Counted from the first letter of the stretch, positions 36,642 through 44,121 are shown. The stretch: DNA of 47,135 bases from Nostoc sp. 'Peltigera membranacea cyanobiont' 210A (GCF_002246015.1 NZ_NOLJ01000001.1:431495-478629); one strand, 5' to 3'. The notes: a model not told the origin generated them from the sequence alone. Program-made: numbers and translations.

Positions 36642-36741
36642 TACCCCTGACAGGATTTGTAGACGCGAAGCGGCTTCCCGAAGGGTAGCTGCAAAATCTG
36701 GACTCTGATTCCAACACGTATGCCAGTTCCGTCACAGGGGC
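36642..36741 (-). tRNA. tRNA with Leu anticodon CAG, class I, interrupted by a small dispersed repeat
   Basis: Anticodon loop ATCAGAG on TTGGA/TCCAG. Variable region ATTTT (class I). Acceptor GCCCCTG/CAGGGGT, discriminator A. The T-loop carries an insert at about 36660-36687 whose core includes CTTCCCGAAGGG; the flanking T-loop remnants (CAAAT) are intact. Confidence 0.75.
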
Positions 36742-36744
36742 ATA

Positions 36745-36817
36745 TCGGGATGGCAGGACTCGAACCTGCGACTCCATGCTCCCAAAGCATGGCTTCTCGC
36801 CGCTGAATTACATCCCG
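36745..36817 (-). tRNA. tRNA-Pro(TGG)
   Basis: Acceptor CGGGATG/CATCCCG perfect. Anticodon loop TTTGGGA on CATGC/GCATG. T-arm GCAGG TTCGAGT CCTGC. Confidence 0.9.
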
Positions 36818-36821
36818 TTAG

Positions 36822-36896
36822 TGCTCCTGGTGGGAGTCGAACCCACAACCAAACAGATTTTAAGTCTGCCACCTCTTCCAATTGGGCTACAGGAGC
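36822..36896 (-). tRNA. tRNA with Leu anticodon TAA, class I body
   Basis: Anticodon loop CTTAAAA on GCAGA/TCTGT. Variable region TTGGTT only. Acceptor GCTCCTG/CAGGAGC perfect, discriminator A. T-arm GTGGG TTCGACT CCCAC perfect. It has no group I intron, unlike the usual cyanobacterial tRNA-Leu(UAA), and no long variable arm. The gene looks structurally intact. Confidence 0.85.
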
Positions 36897-36905
36897 AAAT
36901 TTTGG

Positions 36906-36979
36906 TCCTCTTGGTGGGAATCGAACCCACAACTTACCGTTTTTGAGACGGCAGCCTCTTCCAGTTGGGCTACAAGAGC
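36906..36979 (-). tRNA. tRNA with Leu anticodon CAA, class I body
   Basis: Anticodon loop CTCAAAA on GCCGT/ACGGT. Variable region AAGTT. Acceptor GCTCTTG/CAAGAGG with a G-G first pair, discriminator A, CCA encoded at 36903-36905. D-arm GCCCAACTGGAAGAGGC nearly matches the TAA gene, suggesting recent duplication. Confidence 0.85.
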
Positions 36980-36988
36980 AAAGTTTGG

Positions 36989-37061
36989 CAGCCCCACCAG
37001 GACTCGAACCTGGAATCTTCGCCTTCAAAGGGCGCGATGTTGCCAATTACACCACAGGGCT
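36989..37061 (-). tRNA. tRNA-Gln(TTG)
   Basis: Anticodon loop CTTTGAA on GCGCC/GGCGA (outer pair mismatched). Acceptor AGCCCTG/TGGGGCT, discriminator G as in Gln tRNAs, CCA encoded at 36986-36988. Confidence 0.86.
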
Positions 37062-37064
37062 TTA

Positions 37065-37137
37065 TTGCCAGGGCAGGGTTTGAACCTGCAACCTCATCGT
37101 TCAGAGCGATGCGACTTACCAATTCGTCCACCCGGCA
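37065..37137 (-). tRNA. tRNA-Gln(CTG)
   Basis: Anticodon loop CTCTGAA on a perfect CATCG/CGATG stem. Acceptor TGCCGGG/CCTGGCA, discriminator A. T-arm GCAGG TTCAAAC CCTGC. Confidence 0.85.
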
Positions 37138-37145
37138 ATGAATGG

Positions 37146-37217
37146 CTGCCTCAGTAGGACTCGAACCTACAACCGCGCGGTTAACAGCCGCTTGCTCTAC
37201 CATTGAGCTATGAGGCA
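37146..37217 (-). tRNA. tRNA-Asn(GTT)
   Basis: Anticodon loop CTGTTAA on AGCGG/CCGCG (one A-G mismatch). Acceptor TGCCTCA/TGAGGCA perfect, discriminator G, CCA encoded at 37143-37145. Confidence 0.88.
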
Positions 37218-37223
37218 ACGAAG

Positions 37224-37321
37224 CCCCCCAGGTCGGAATCGAACCGACGACCTCCTGTTCTTGTCTTTCAGACACGCTTCGCGAACAGACAGGCGCTAAC
37301 TACCAACTGAGCTACCAGGGG
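37224..37321 (-). tRNA. tRNA-like gene, probably Phe(GAA), with split anticodon loop
   Basis: Acceptor CCCCTGG/CTGGGGG and T-arm GTCGG TTCGATT CCGAC are good. The anticodon stem CCTGT/ACAGG is present but 30 bases lie between its strands. They include the palindromic TTCGCGAA within a small repeat (plus strand 37271-37288), flanked by TGTCTG copies, and an extra AAGAAC-like hexamer. Removing both would give CCTGT CTGAAAG ACAGG, anticodon GAA. Discriminator G is not typical of Phe, so the isotype is tentative. Confidence 0.55.
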
Positions 37322-37342
37322 ATAAAAGAAGAGATTATGTAA

Positions 37343-37417
37343 CGAGAGTGGAGGGATTTGAACCCTCACGTCTTCAGTTTCGTAGACTGAGATGTTATCC
37401 AGTTACACCACACTCTC
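37343..37417 (-). tRNA. tRNA-Arg(ACG)
   Basis: Acceptor GAGAGTG/CACTCTC perfect, discriminator G. Anticodon loop CTACGAA on TCAGT/ACTGA. T-arm GAGGG TTCAAAT CCCTC. Confidence 0.9.
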
Positions 37418-37421
37418 AAAA

Positions 37422-37511
37422 CGGAGAGAACAGGATTTGAACCTGCGACGGGTATTAGCTACCCGTTTCCTCTTAGCAGGAGGACGCTTTTAGCCACTCA
37501 GCCACCTCTCC
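37422..37511 (-). tRNA. tRNA-Ser(GCT), array copy
   Basis: Class II with a strong variable arm (ACGGGTAGCTAATACCCGT). Anticodon loop CTGCTAA on TCCTC/GAGGA. Acceptor GGAGAGG/TCTCTCC with one wobble. Same anticodon as the stand-alone gene at 31018. Confidence 0.9.
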
Positions 37512-37515
37512 ATAG

Positions 37516-37617
37516 TGGGTCGAGCAGGATTTGTAGCTTGCTTCCCGAAGGGTACCTGCGTGCAAAAAAGAACAGTTTTACAGACTGTCGCCTTCAGCCA
37601 GACTCGGCCACCGACCC
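37516..37617 (-). tRNA. tRNA-Tyr(GTA) interrupted by a small dispersed repeat
   Basis: Anticodon loop CTGTAAA on ACAGT/ACTGT. Class II variable region TTCTTTTTTGCAC. Acceptor GGGTCGG/TCGACCC. The T-stem GCAGG/CCTGC encloses 26 bases instead of 7; the insert (plus strand 37534-37553) starts TAGCTTGCTTCCCGAAGGGT, at the same T-loop position as in the Pro(CGG) and Leu(CAG) genes. Confidence 0.8.
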
Positions 37618-37624
37618 ATAATTA

Positions 37625-37696
37625 TTCCCTCGACGAGAATTGAACTCGCATCTGTGCTTTGAAAGAACACTGACTTAACCATTAGTCCACGAGGGC
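37625..37696 (-). tRNA. tRNA-Glu(TTC), array copy
   Basis: Anticodon loop CTTTCAA on GTGTT/AGCAC. Acceptor GCCCTCG/CGAGGGA with a G-A first pair. T-arm GCGAG TTCAATT CTCGT. The canonical tRNA-Glu(TTC) of the genome is at 44803-44875. Confidence 0.86.
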
Positions 37697-37779
37697 ATAA
37701 TTGAGCGAATTTTGGATTTTAGATTTTGGATTAAATTTTTTAATCTAAAATTGGCAATCTAAAATCCAAAATTGTCTGA

Positions 37780-37851
37780 CACAGGGACTAGGATTTGAAC
37801 CTAGAACATCGGATTTGGAGTCACGAGGTGTTACCGTTACACCATCCCTGC
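37780..37851 (-). tRNA. tRNA-Trp(CCA) with a one-base insertion in the anticodon stem
   Basis: Anticodon loop CTCCAAA. The 5' strand of the stem reads TCGTGA; dropping the T (a37823 on the plus strand) gives TCGGA, which pairs perfectly with TCCGA. Acceptor GCAGGGA/TCCCTGT, discriminator G as in Trp. T-arm CTAGG TTCAAAT CCTAG perfect. Confidence 0.75.
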
Positions 37852-37857
37852 ATTTAG

Positions 37858-37930
37858 TGGCAGCGGCGGGATTTGCACCCGCATATACCAGGGTATGAAC
37901 CTGGGGCTTTGCTGGTTAAGCTACGCTGCG
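37858..37930 (-). tRNA. tRNA(CAT), Met or Ile2
   Basis: Anticodon loop TTCATAC on CCAGG/CCTGG. Acceptor CGCAGCG/CGCTGCC with a C-C first pair. T-arm GCGGG TGCAAAT CCCGC, so T55 is G. Whether it is elongator Met, initiator or lysidine-modified Ile cannot be told by eye. Confidence 0.78.
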
Positions 37931-37934
37931 ACAG

Positions 37935-38007
37935 AGGTCAGAGCGGGATTTGAACCCGCGCTAATCGGTTTTGCAGACCAACGCCTTACCAACTTGGCTA
38001 CCTGACC
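37935..38007 (-). tRNA. tRNA-Cys(GCA)
   Basis: Acceptor GGTCAGG/TCTGACC, discriminator T as in Cys tRNAs. Anticodon loop CTGCAAA on TTGGT/ACCGA. T-arm GCGGG TTCAAAT CCCGC. Confidence 0.9.
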
Positions 38008-38013
38008 ATTTGG

Positions 38014-38087
38014 GAGTCCCGACGAGATTCGCACTCGCAATCTTCAGTTTGAGAAACTGACGGCTTAAACTATTCGCCTACAGGACT
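38014..38087 (-). tRNA. tRNA-Glu(CTC)
   Basis: Anticodon loop TTCTCAA on TCAGT/ACTGA. Acceptor AGTCCTG/CGGGACT. T-loop TGCGAAT (T55 is G, as in the CAT gene next to it). CCA is encoded at 38011-38013 after discriminator C. Most cyanobacteria decode Glu with TTC only. Confidence 0.8.
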
Positions 38088-38091
38088 GCAA

Positions 38092-38165
38092 CCAGGGTGA
38101 CGGGACTTGAACCCGCAACATTTCCGCAGACAACGGAACGCTCTAGCCAATTGAGCTACACCCCG
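38092..38165 (-). tRNA. tRNA-Asp(GTC)
   Basis: Acceptor CGGGGTG/CACCCTG, discriminator G. Anticodon loop TTGTCTG on TTCCG/CGGAA. T-arm GCGGG TTCAAGT CCCGT. It is the first gene of the array in transcription order. Confidence 0.9.
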
Positions 38166-38174
38166 ATTTTTTGG

Positions 38175-38212
38175 AATCTGTGCCTAAACTTTGAAGTTTT
38201 TAGGCACAGATT
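38175..38212. other. 14-bp inverted repeat at the head of the tRNA array
   Basis: AATCTGTGCCTAAA at 38175-38188 pairs exactly with 38199-38212. The loop is 10 bases. Only TTTT follows on the plus strand, and no T-run on the minus strand, so it lies in the 5' leader of the array rather than ending it. Confidence 0.7.
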
Positions 38213-38508
38213 TTGTTGGTGAACTTGCCCATTTCTTATTTAGTTTTCAAGGTTCAGAAAATTTACTGTTAGAAACTGTTAGGAAAACAACCAACACTCT
38301 AGGTAGCAAGCCTGTTGTGTATTACGGATGTATTCAGTGGTTTTGATGAGTGCAAAATTAGAACTTTTTTCGTTTATTGCCTCTACTGCCGATGGTTTGC
38401 AAGTAAAAGCAGCTTTGTTGACTAAGGATTCTGGTTTGTTTCAACGCCTGTCCTTTAGTTGTATGTAGAACATAAATTTGACTCTTGAGAAGCTTTGTCT
38501 TTCGCCTT

Positions 38509-38538
38509 ACTACAAATATACTACAAAATACTACAAGA
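38509..38538. promoter_or_regulatory. Three iteron-like ACTACAAA repeats
   Basis: ACTACAAATAT, ACTACAAAAT and ACTACAAGAG follow each other with starts at 38509, 38520 and 38530, a period of 10-11 bases, about one helical turn. Such spacing suits cooperative binding of a regulator. They lie about 340 bp upstream of the tRNA array and 130 bp upstream of the deacetylase start. Confidence 0.5.
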
Positions 38539-38668
38539 GGTGTCAAGGGGTTTCAGAAAAATTTTTTGAAATTGTCTAAAAAAGCTTCTGCACTGATATT
38601 TGAGCTTGCTAAACTCTCTGAAAAGTCAAACTACAGCTTATGATTGGGTGAATCTTTAAAAGCCTGAC

Positions 38669-39514
38669 GTGACAGACAACTACCTCAAGCGACAACAGAT
38701 AATTAGTATTGTCGCGATCGCCTCTAGTATTACAGCTTGTAGTATTGCCCCAGGCATCTCCCCACAATCGGGGTTGAACCAGCCACTAAGCAAAATTCAT
38801 ACTGCACTTCAAGATCCAGCAAAGGGCCAAATTAATGCCCAGCTACCGCCATCAGCCAAAGTAGAAAACCCTACCTTTACAGTCCCAGCTAAATTTCAGG
38901 GAAAAACAGTTTATAAGGTGCAACCCAGCAACAACGAAAAAGTTATTGCTCTCAGCATTGATGATGGGCCCTGGCCAAAGACAACCCTAGAAATGCTGGA
39001 TATCTTGAAGCAAAATGATGTTAAAGCAACATTCTTTTGGGTAGGACAAGCTTTAGAAGCAAATCCAGACTTAGCCAAGCGTGAAGTAGCCGAGGGACAC
39101 GCCATTGGCAACCATACTTGGCATCATTGGTATCGGCGAATGGATGAAGCCACAGCCAAGAGTGAAATTGATCGCACAGCCGATCTGATATACAAAACTA
39201 CAGGAGTCAAAACGTCTCTGTTCCGTCCTCCTGGAGGCTTTTTAAATAACGGACTAGCTGCTTACGCCAAAAGCCAGAAAGATGCTGTCATTATGTGGTC
39301 GTTAACTTCCGCTGATACCGATCCTCACGCCAAACCGCAGGCATTTGTAAATAATGTCCTGAAAGGCGCGAAACCTGGTTTTATTGTTTTAATGCATGAT
39401 GGTGGTGGCGATCGCCACAGAACTGTAGAAGCTTTACCACAAATCATTAGTGGACTCAAACAGCAAGGCTACCGATTTGTGACAATTCCCGAACTGCTAA
39501 AAATGGCGCAATAA
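38669..39514 (+). CDS. Polysaccharide deacetylase (NodB domain) lipoprotein
   Basis: NodB-type enzymes remove acetyl groups from peptidoglycan or exopolysaccharide amino sugars. GTG 38669 starts a leader with a lipobox-like SSITAC at residues about 19-24. The NodB domain covers about 85-275: LSIDDGPWPKTT supplies the metal Asp, HTWHHW the His-xxx-His-type ligands, FRPPGGFLN the third motif, and IVLMHDGGGDRHRTVEAL the fifth. Lipid anchoring in the envelope is inferred. Confidence 0.87.
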   Translation: MTDNYLKRQQIISIVAIASSITACSIAPGISPQSGLNQPLSKIHTALQDPAKGQINAQLPPSAKVENPTFTVPAKFQGKTVYKVQPSNNEKVIALSIDDGPWPKTTLEMLDILKQNDVKATFFWVGQALEANPDLAKREVAEGHAIGNHTWHHWYRRMDEATAKSEIDRTADLIYKTTGVKTSLFRPPGGFLNNGLAAYAKSQKDAVIMWSLTSADTDPHAKPQAFVNNVLKGAKPGFIVLMHDGGGDRHRTVEALPQIISGLKQQGYRFVTIPELLKMAQ

Positions 39515-39548
39515 AGGGTGAGAAATTCTCCTCACCCAACTATTTCGT

Positions 39549-39938
39549 TTATTCACTCATCACAGAAGCACAAGATTGAGCTTCCTGCCAAAGTTTGTGC
39601 AAAAAGAACTCAGCGCGATCGCTCATAGTGGTGACAAACACACCGACAGAATCCTTAGAACTAGCTGATAGCCAAGAACCCCGTAGGGTGACTTCCATAT
39701 ATTCGGCATCGCACGTACAGAGGGCAATGATTTCTCTGTCATCTCTTTTTACCTCAGCCCTCAGTACTTCTACTCCTGGCAAATCAACCGGAAGCAAAAA
39801 GGAAGCGGTAGTGGGTTCAATGCACAAACCTTGCCCAACTCGCAGGGCTAAAATCACTCGCTTCGCTACCCATTCTTCTAGCGACAAAGTGACACATTCT
39901 AAATCAAAACTGCTTTCAGTGTAAGTTAATTTCAGCAT
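39549..39938 (-). CDS. Conserved cyanobacterial protein, unknown function
   Basis: The 129-residue protein is soluble with no signal peptide and is not recognised. It looks like a beta-rich domain: LTLEEWVAKRVILALRVGQGLCIEPTTASFLLP by key residues, then EVKRDDREIIALCTCDAEYMEVTLRG, and a C-terminal helix AEFFLHKLWQEAQ. It follows the HNH endonuclease gene by 16 bp on the same strand and should be co-transcribed. Confidence 0.7.
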   Translation of the reverse strand: MLKLTYTESSFDLECVTLSLEEWVAKRVILALRVGQGLCIEPTTASFLLPVDLPGVEVLRAEVKRDDREIIALCTCDAEYMEVTLRGSWLSASSKDSVGVFVTTMSDRAEFFLHKLWQEAQSCASVMSE

Positions 39939-39954
39939 TCCTTATGCTCTCCTG

Positions 39955-40494
39955 TTATTCCAGGTTTGCTTGCATATCTATCCAAAACTGTTCAGCAAAA
40001 GAAATCGCGGGGTGGATTGGCGCTTTTGGTTTGGTACGCAGTTGCATACCAGCTTCAAACAGGGTGCGATCGCCTTTACGGGAGTTACATCTTTCACAAG
40101 CTGCGACTACGTTATCCCAAGTGTGAGAACCGCCTTTAGAACGCGGCATCACATGATCTAGCGTTAGATGTTTGCTGCTGCCGCAATATTGGCAACTGTG
40201 ATGGTCTCGTCGCAATACTTCTCGCCGATTCACTGGCGGAACTTTCCACATCCGCTCATTAGAAGTGATTGTCAAGCGAATATGTTTTGGCACATCAATT
40301 ACCAAACTGGGTGAGTGAACTTGCCATCCGCCTTCTGTGGTAAAACCCAACGGTTGCGCCTTGTTAGTTACTAACAGCACAATCGCCCGCTTGATATTGA
40401 CCCGACATAGTGGCAAGTAATTTTGAGAAAACACCACCACAGATTGCTCTAACACTTGCATTGCGTTCGCGCCGCGCATGGAAGATATCGTCAC
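39955..40494 (-). CDS. HNH endonuclease family protein
   Basis: The C-terminal half has a zinc-bound HNH core: CQYCGSSKHLTLDHVMPRSKGG with the first Cys pair and catalytic His (key residues CxxC, LDHVMPRSKGG), followed by WDNVVAACERCNSRKGDRT with the second Cys pair. The N-terminal 80 residues are typical of the widespread cyanobacterial HNH proteins (QNYLPLCRVNIKRAIVLLV). GTG 40494 is supported by AAGGAG seven bases upstream; internal ATGs at 40479 and 40461 are weaker. These proteins are probably DNA nickases or repair-type nucleases, but the substrate is unknown. Confidence 0.88.
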   Translation of the reverse strand: MTISSMRGANAMQVLEQSVVVFSQNYLPLCRVNIKRAIVLLVTNKAQPLGFTTEGGWQVHSPSLVIDVPKHIRLTITSNERMWKVPPVNRREVLRRDHHSCQYCGSSKHLTLDHVMPRSKGGSHTWDNVVAACERCNSRKGDRTLFEAGMQLRTKPKAPIHPAISFAEQFWIDMQANLE

Positions 40495-40898
40495 AGCTTA
40501 ACTCCTTATAAAAAAACCCCCGCTTCAAGTTTTCGGTGAAGCGGGGGTTAGAATTGACCGGAAAATTTTCTGGTCTCATATCGGTACAGGATTCCTTCGT
40601 CTGTACCCCCCGCTTTTTTGATTTAGTTGTGGTTTTGCAATTAGTGCACTAAAGCCTACATACTTATAATCATCATTACCCTCTGTGATTTGCCCATGAT
40701 TTTGGCTACCATCGCCCATAAATAAATACTCCACTTCCATAGCAGCTGATTCCCAATTGGTTCGGCAATTGGTAGCGCACAAAATTGAAGTAGAGATGGG
40801 GTAAATGGATTTCACAGAAAATTTCACCTATTGAACATTCCTTTAAACATACTACACTTGTATTACTATCCTGTCTATACCCTTAAGGAGAAAAACTG
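40495..40898. other. Divergent intergenic region with two hairpins
   Basis: Besides the terminator-like hairpin at 40510-40549, GGTACAG (40583-40589) and CTGTACC (40601-40607) form a second hairpin followed on the plus strand by CCCCGCTTTTTT. An 83-codon minus-strand frame (40576-40827) overlaps these and is doubtful. The promoter of the RHH gene lies before 40885. Confidence 0.5.
40510..40549 (-). terminator. Terminator-like hairpin in the leader of the HNH gene
   Basis: On the minus strand AACCCCCGCTTCA (40549-40537) pairs with TGAAGCGGGGGTT (40527-40515), a 13-bp stem, followed by a T-run to 40510. The ribosome site AAGGAG starts three bases later. No minus-strand gene ends just upstream, so the hairpin either attenuates the HNH operon or blocks antisense reading from further up. 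Confidence 0.75.
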
Positions 40899-41234
40899 AT
40901 GCATACGATCGCTCGCACCCCAACCACCGATATGGAAGTTACCAGCATTCGCCTAGAGCGGGAACTCAAAGATAAGCTCAAAGAAATAGCTGGGAATCAG
41001 GGATATCAAGCTCTGATCCGAGATATCCTTTGGAATTATGTCCAGCAAAAATCAGGTGAGTGGAAGCCTCGATTTTCGCGATCCGACATTCGAGCTAGCA
41101 TAGCTGCCACAGCTCAGCAAGAAGAACGCTGTGTACTTACAGGTCAACTAATTCAACCCCAAGAACCGATGTTGTTAGGACTAACGAGGAATGGCGATAT
41201 GGTTCCTCTGAGTGTCGAGAGCTTGGCTGGATAA
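40899..41234 (+). CDS. Small RHH-like conserved protein
   Basis: A 111-residue cytosolic protein. Residues about 13-50 (VTSIRLERELKDKLKEIAGNQGYQALIRDILWNYV) have the strand-helix-helix pattern of ribbon-helix-helix DNA-binding proteins. The C-terminal part EERCVLTGQLIQPQEPMLLGLTRNGDMVPLS looks like a small beta domain. AAGGAG lies eight bases before the ATG. A regulator is likely; the target is unknown. Confidence 0.72.
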   Translation: MHTIARTPTTDMEVTSIRLERELKDKLKEIAGNQGYQALIRDILWNYVQQKSGEWKPRFSRSDIRASIAATAQQEERCVLTGQLIQPQEPMLLGLTRNGDMVPLSVESLAG

Positions 41235-42094
41235 ACCTCGTCCATTTTGAAACCTGGTGTAGGGCGGGCATCTAGCCCGCCACTACCACCAGGGAGTACA
41301 AAATGCTCTTACTACTTTAAAAAATATAGTTCTGAAAATAGATGTGGTTTTTTTATATTCAGACGAATGCAGCCTAGTTATTTTTACTAATAACTGGGCT
41401 GCATTCACAATTTAGCCAGAACTGCCGCAATCTATAGTGAGCAAGAATTTATTTAAATTTAAGCTCTACTCCAAATTTCTGCCACAGGTTGGGAACAAGA
41501 CGCTTACGAACTCGCTAGCATAGTTACGATATCAGTGTAGATCGGGTCTGAACACGAGTGCGTCTCGTTGATGCAGCCTCTCCTAGAGAAGAGAAGTTTA
41601 CACTGCAAGAGCAACCTCTTCTTGTCTCCTTTACTTTTATTGATATTTTACTGAGAGTTACGGAGATCGAGGAGTAGCTTGTTAAACCTACTAGTTTTTT
41701 CAAGGAATGTAATAAAGCTTCATAAAGCAAGTTACGTAATTTTACGCGCTCAAAAGGAGAATTTTGCTGTAATTCCAGAGAAATTACGGTTTATGTATAC
41801 TTACAGACAGGATAAAGTTAGTGCATTATTTCAAAATAGAGCAGTAAAAAATAAGCTAACTTAAGCATTTATAGGATATCTTGAGTATTCTATTACTTAT
41901 GTACCAATGTAGCAATTTGCTTGATTCAGTGGAAATTTGGCCATCTGAGATAGAAAAGGGCTATAACAGGTGAGAGAAAGTATTCACACAAAATTTGTCA
42001 ATTATCAGGGTGTAGCAACACAACTAACGGTGAAGAATATGCCAAGAGGTTGGGTGCAAGAACAATGGGGTTATTATCCGAGGGCGGGCCAAAA
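41235..42094. other. Long intergenic region with hairpins
   Basis: No convincing gene in about 860 bp; a 61-codon frame at 41679-41864 has no support. GGCGGGC/GCCCGCC (about 41263-41281) is a 7-bp hairpin after the RHH gene. GAATGCAGCC...GGGCTGCATTC (41365-41406) is an 18-bp near-perfect hairpin with no T-tract on its 3' side. The last 300 bp are AT-rich and should carry the promoter of the sensor gene. Confidence 0.5.
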
Positions 42095-44113
42095 ATGAAA
42101 AAGCCTTTATCATCGCCGCCACATTACATAGATGACATAGATCGACTACAACCTTACCAAGTCAAGCTGATGCAGCATCAGGAAGAATCTGCCCGCGAGT
42201 TGGTACAAAAAATTAACCAAATCATTGCTAATAGCTCGGCTACAGCATTGATGCTGCAAGAGATTGCCCAATTGCTAGGAGTTGCTTTTCAAGTAGATTG
42301 CTGCTGCTTGGTTTCAGTGGCGGATGAAACATCAGACGAAGCAACTACTACTAATTGGTGTGCTGATGAGTATCTAGGGTTGCCACACCCAGAAGAAATG
42401 TTTTCGATGGAACAGTTGCTTATGCACTCGCCAGTGCTGCAATGTGCTGCCCAACCATTGACTATTGAAGACATTTCGATCATTCAGAATAGTCTGGTAA
42501 TTGGGTGTCAATATTTACCGCTACCGATAAAAGCGGTTTTGGCAATTCCTACTCGGTTTGGTGGCAATAATAATGGAGTGATTAATCTGATTAAATTCCA
42601 ACCTTATGAATGGAGTGAATCAGAAAAACAATTGCTCAAAGAAGTGGAGTCGGCTTGCGCGATCGCTTTTTCTAGAGTGGCACAAGCTCAACAAATTGCT
42701 CATCAAGAGCAATCCCTGCAAAAGAGCAACCAGCACCAAAGCTTGATCAAGCAATTAACTATATTGAGTCGTAGCAACTTGGAGCTGAATCAAATGCTCC
42801 AGTTAGTTATCGCTTCGACTGCCGAATCTCTACAGGCAGATCGGGGTTTGCTCATATTACTGAAATATACAGATCCACTATTTAGGACTCAAGCTAAAAA
42901 ACAAATTCCCAAAGCGAAAGGTACCGTGATTGGTGAATGGGCTAGAGAAACACAAAATTCTGGCACTAGTAAACTAGATACGTTAGCTCAGTCTTTCTTG
43001 ATTTCAGACTGTGGTTTAAGCCAGCGTGCCTTCATGGATTCTGGAAAACCAGTAATCTTCGATGACTATACAGATCAAAACGAGACCTTGACAGCTGCCC
43101 CATTATTTGCAATAGAGGAATTGCCTGCGGTACTTTTAGTGCCATTGGAAAGTCAAGGTAAAATTTTAGGATTCTTGGTGCTACAGCAATCTGTGATTCG
43201 CAATTGGCAACTAGCAGAATTAAATCTTGTGGAAATGGTTTGCGCTCAAGTTAGTAATGCCATAATTCAGTCACAGACATTGCGCCAAGTGCAAACCTTG
43301 GTAGATGAACGGACGGCGAAACTTCAGAGTAGTCTGGAACTCCAGGCAAAATTGCATGAAAGAACACGGCAGTATGTTGAGCAGCTGCGAAAACTTAATG
43401 AACTCAAAGATGAATTTTTGAGTAACATGAGCGATCGCCTCCGCTATCCTTTGACAAATATGCTGATGTCAATAAAAAACTTGCGTTTGCCAGGAATAGC
43501 GCCAGAGCGTCAGAGTAAATATCTAGATATTCTTGAGCAGGAATGTTCAAAGGAAATCAACTTGATTAATGACTTGTTGACACTCCAAAAGCTAGAGTCG
43601 CCTCATGAAGCCCCGCAATTAGAATCTATAGATTTAAATACTAGAATTCAAGATATAGCAGCATCTTTTGAGAAAAAACTTGGCGAAAAAGGATTAAAAA
43701 TTTCTATAGATTTGCCGGAGGAATCCCTCAAACTGCAAACTGAACTGGAGAGTTTTGACCGTATCCTGCAAGAATTATTAACGAATGCCTGTAAATACTC
43801 AGAGTCTGATACAATAGTCCGCCTTGAAGCGGCTCACCGAGTCGATCAACAAATCGATCAAGTTATCATGAAGGTGACGAATACAGGACGTGCCATCTCT
43901 GAAGAAGAAGCGACCTACATCTTTGATAAGTTCCGTCGTGGAAAAGGGCGCTGGACTCCAGGGACTGGCTTGGGACTTGCTTTAGTCAAGTCTTTAGTGC
44001 AGCATCTAAATGGAGCGATCGCTGTTGAAAGTCTCCCAATTTCGGATTCTGAACAAAGCGAAATTTGCTTCACCTTGACTCTGCCCCAATTTTCTGACGA
44101 AAGCAAACCATAA
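42095..44113 (+). CDS. GAF-domain histidine kinase homologue with Asp at the phosphorylation site
   Basis: Two GAF domains (about residues 50-200 and 230-390 of this frame) precede a coiled-coil linker and a HisKA/HATPase pair. The H-box, normally SHELRTPL, reads SDRLRYPL (codon 43433-43435 GAT), so the phospho-accepting His is missing. In the ATPase domain the N-box ELLTNACKYSE, F-box FDKFRRG and G2 GTGLGLAL are intact, but the G1 box reads VTNTGRAIS without its Asp. ATP binding may persist without phosphorelay. ATG 42095 is preferred over ATG 42065 because of GAGG 11 bases upstream. The SRPBCC gene follows by 8 bp. Confidence 0.85.
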   Translation: MKKPLSSPPHYIDDIDRLQPYQVKLMQHQEESARELVQKINQIIANSSATALMLQEIAQLLGVAFQVDCCCLVSVADETSDEATTTNWCADEYLGLPHPEEMFSMEQLLMHSPVLQCAAQPLTIEDISIIQNSLVIGCQYLPLPIKAVLAIPTRFGGNNNGVINLIKFQPYEWSESEKQLLKEVESACAIAFSRVAQAQQIAHQEQSLQKSNQHQSLIKQLTILSRSNLELNQMLQLVIASTAESLQADRGLLILLKYTDPLFRTQAKKQIPKAKGTVIGEWARETQNSGTSKLDTLAQSFLISDCGLSQRAFMDSGKPVIFDDYTDQNETLTAAPLFAIEELPAVLLVPLESQGKILGFLVLQQSVIRNWQLAELNLVEMVCAQVSNAIIQSQTLRQVQTLVDERTAKLQSSLELQAKLHERTRQYVEQLRKLNELKDEFLSNMSDRLRYPLTNMLMSIKNLRLPGIAPERQSKYLDILEQECSKEINLINDLLTLQKLESPHEAPQLESIDLNTRIQDIAASFEKKLGEKGLKISIDLPEESLKLQTELESFDRILQELLTNACKYSESDTIVRLEAAHRVDQQIDQVIMKVTNTGRAISEEEATYIFDKFRRGKGRWTPGTGLGLALVKSLVQHLNGAIAVESLPISDSEQSEICFTLTLPQFSDESKP

Positions 44114-44121
44114 TTCTGAAA

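Larger units (their letters stand above)
38166..38668. other. Leader/promoter region of the tRNA array
   Basis: This divergent 500-bp region must hold promoters for the array (minus) and the deacetylase (plus). It contains a 14-bp hairpin next to the array and three spaced ACTACAAA repeats. A 62-codon minus-strand frame inside (38358-38546) has no ribosome site and is not supported. Confidence 0.55.

Noticed and set aside
40576..40827. 83-codon minus-strand frame
   Set aside because: Overlaps two hairpins and the HNH leader, low-complexity composition, no ribosome site.
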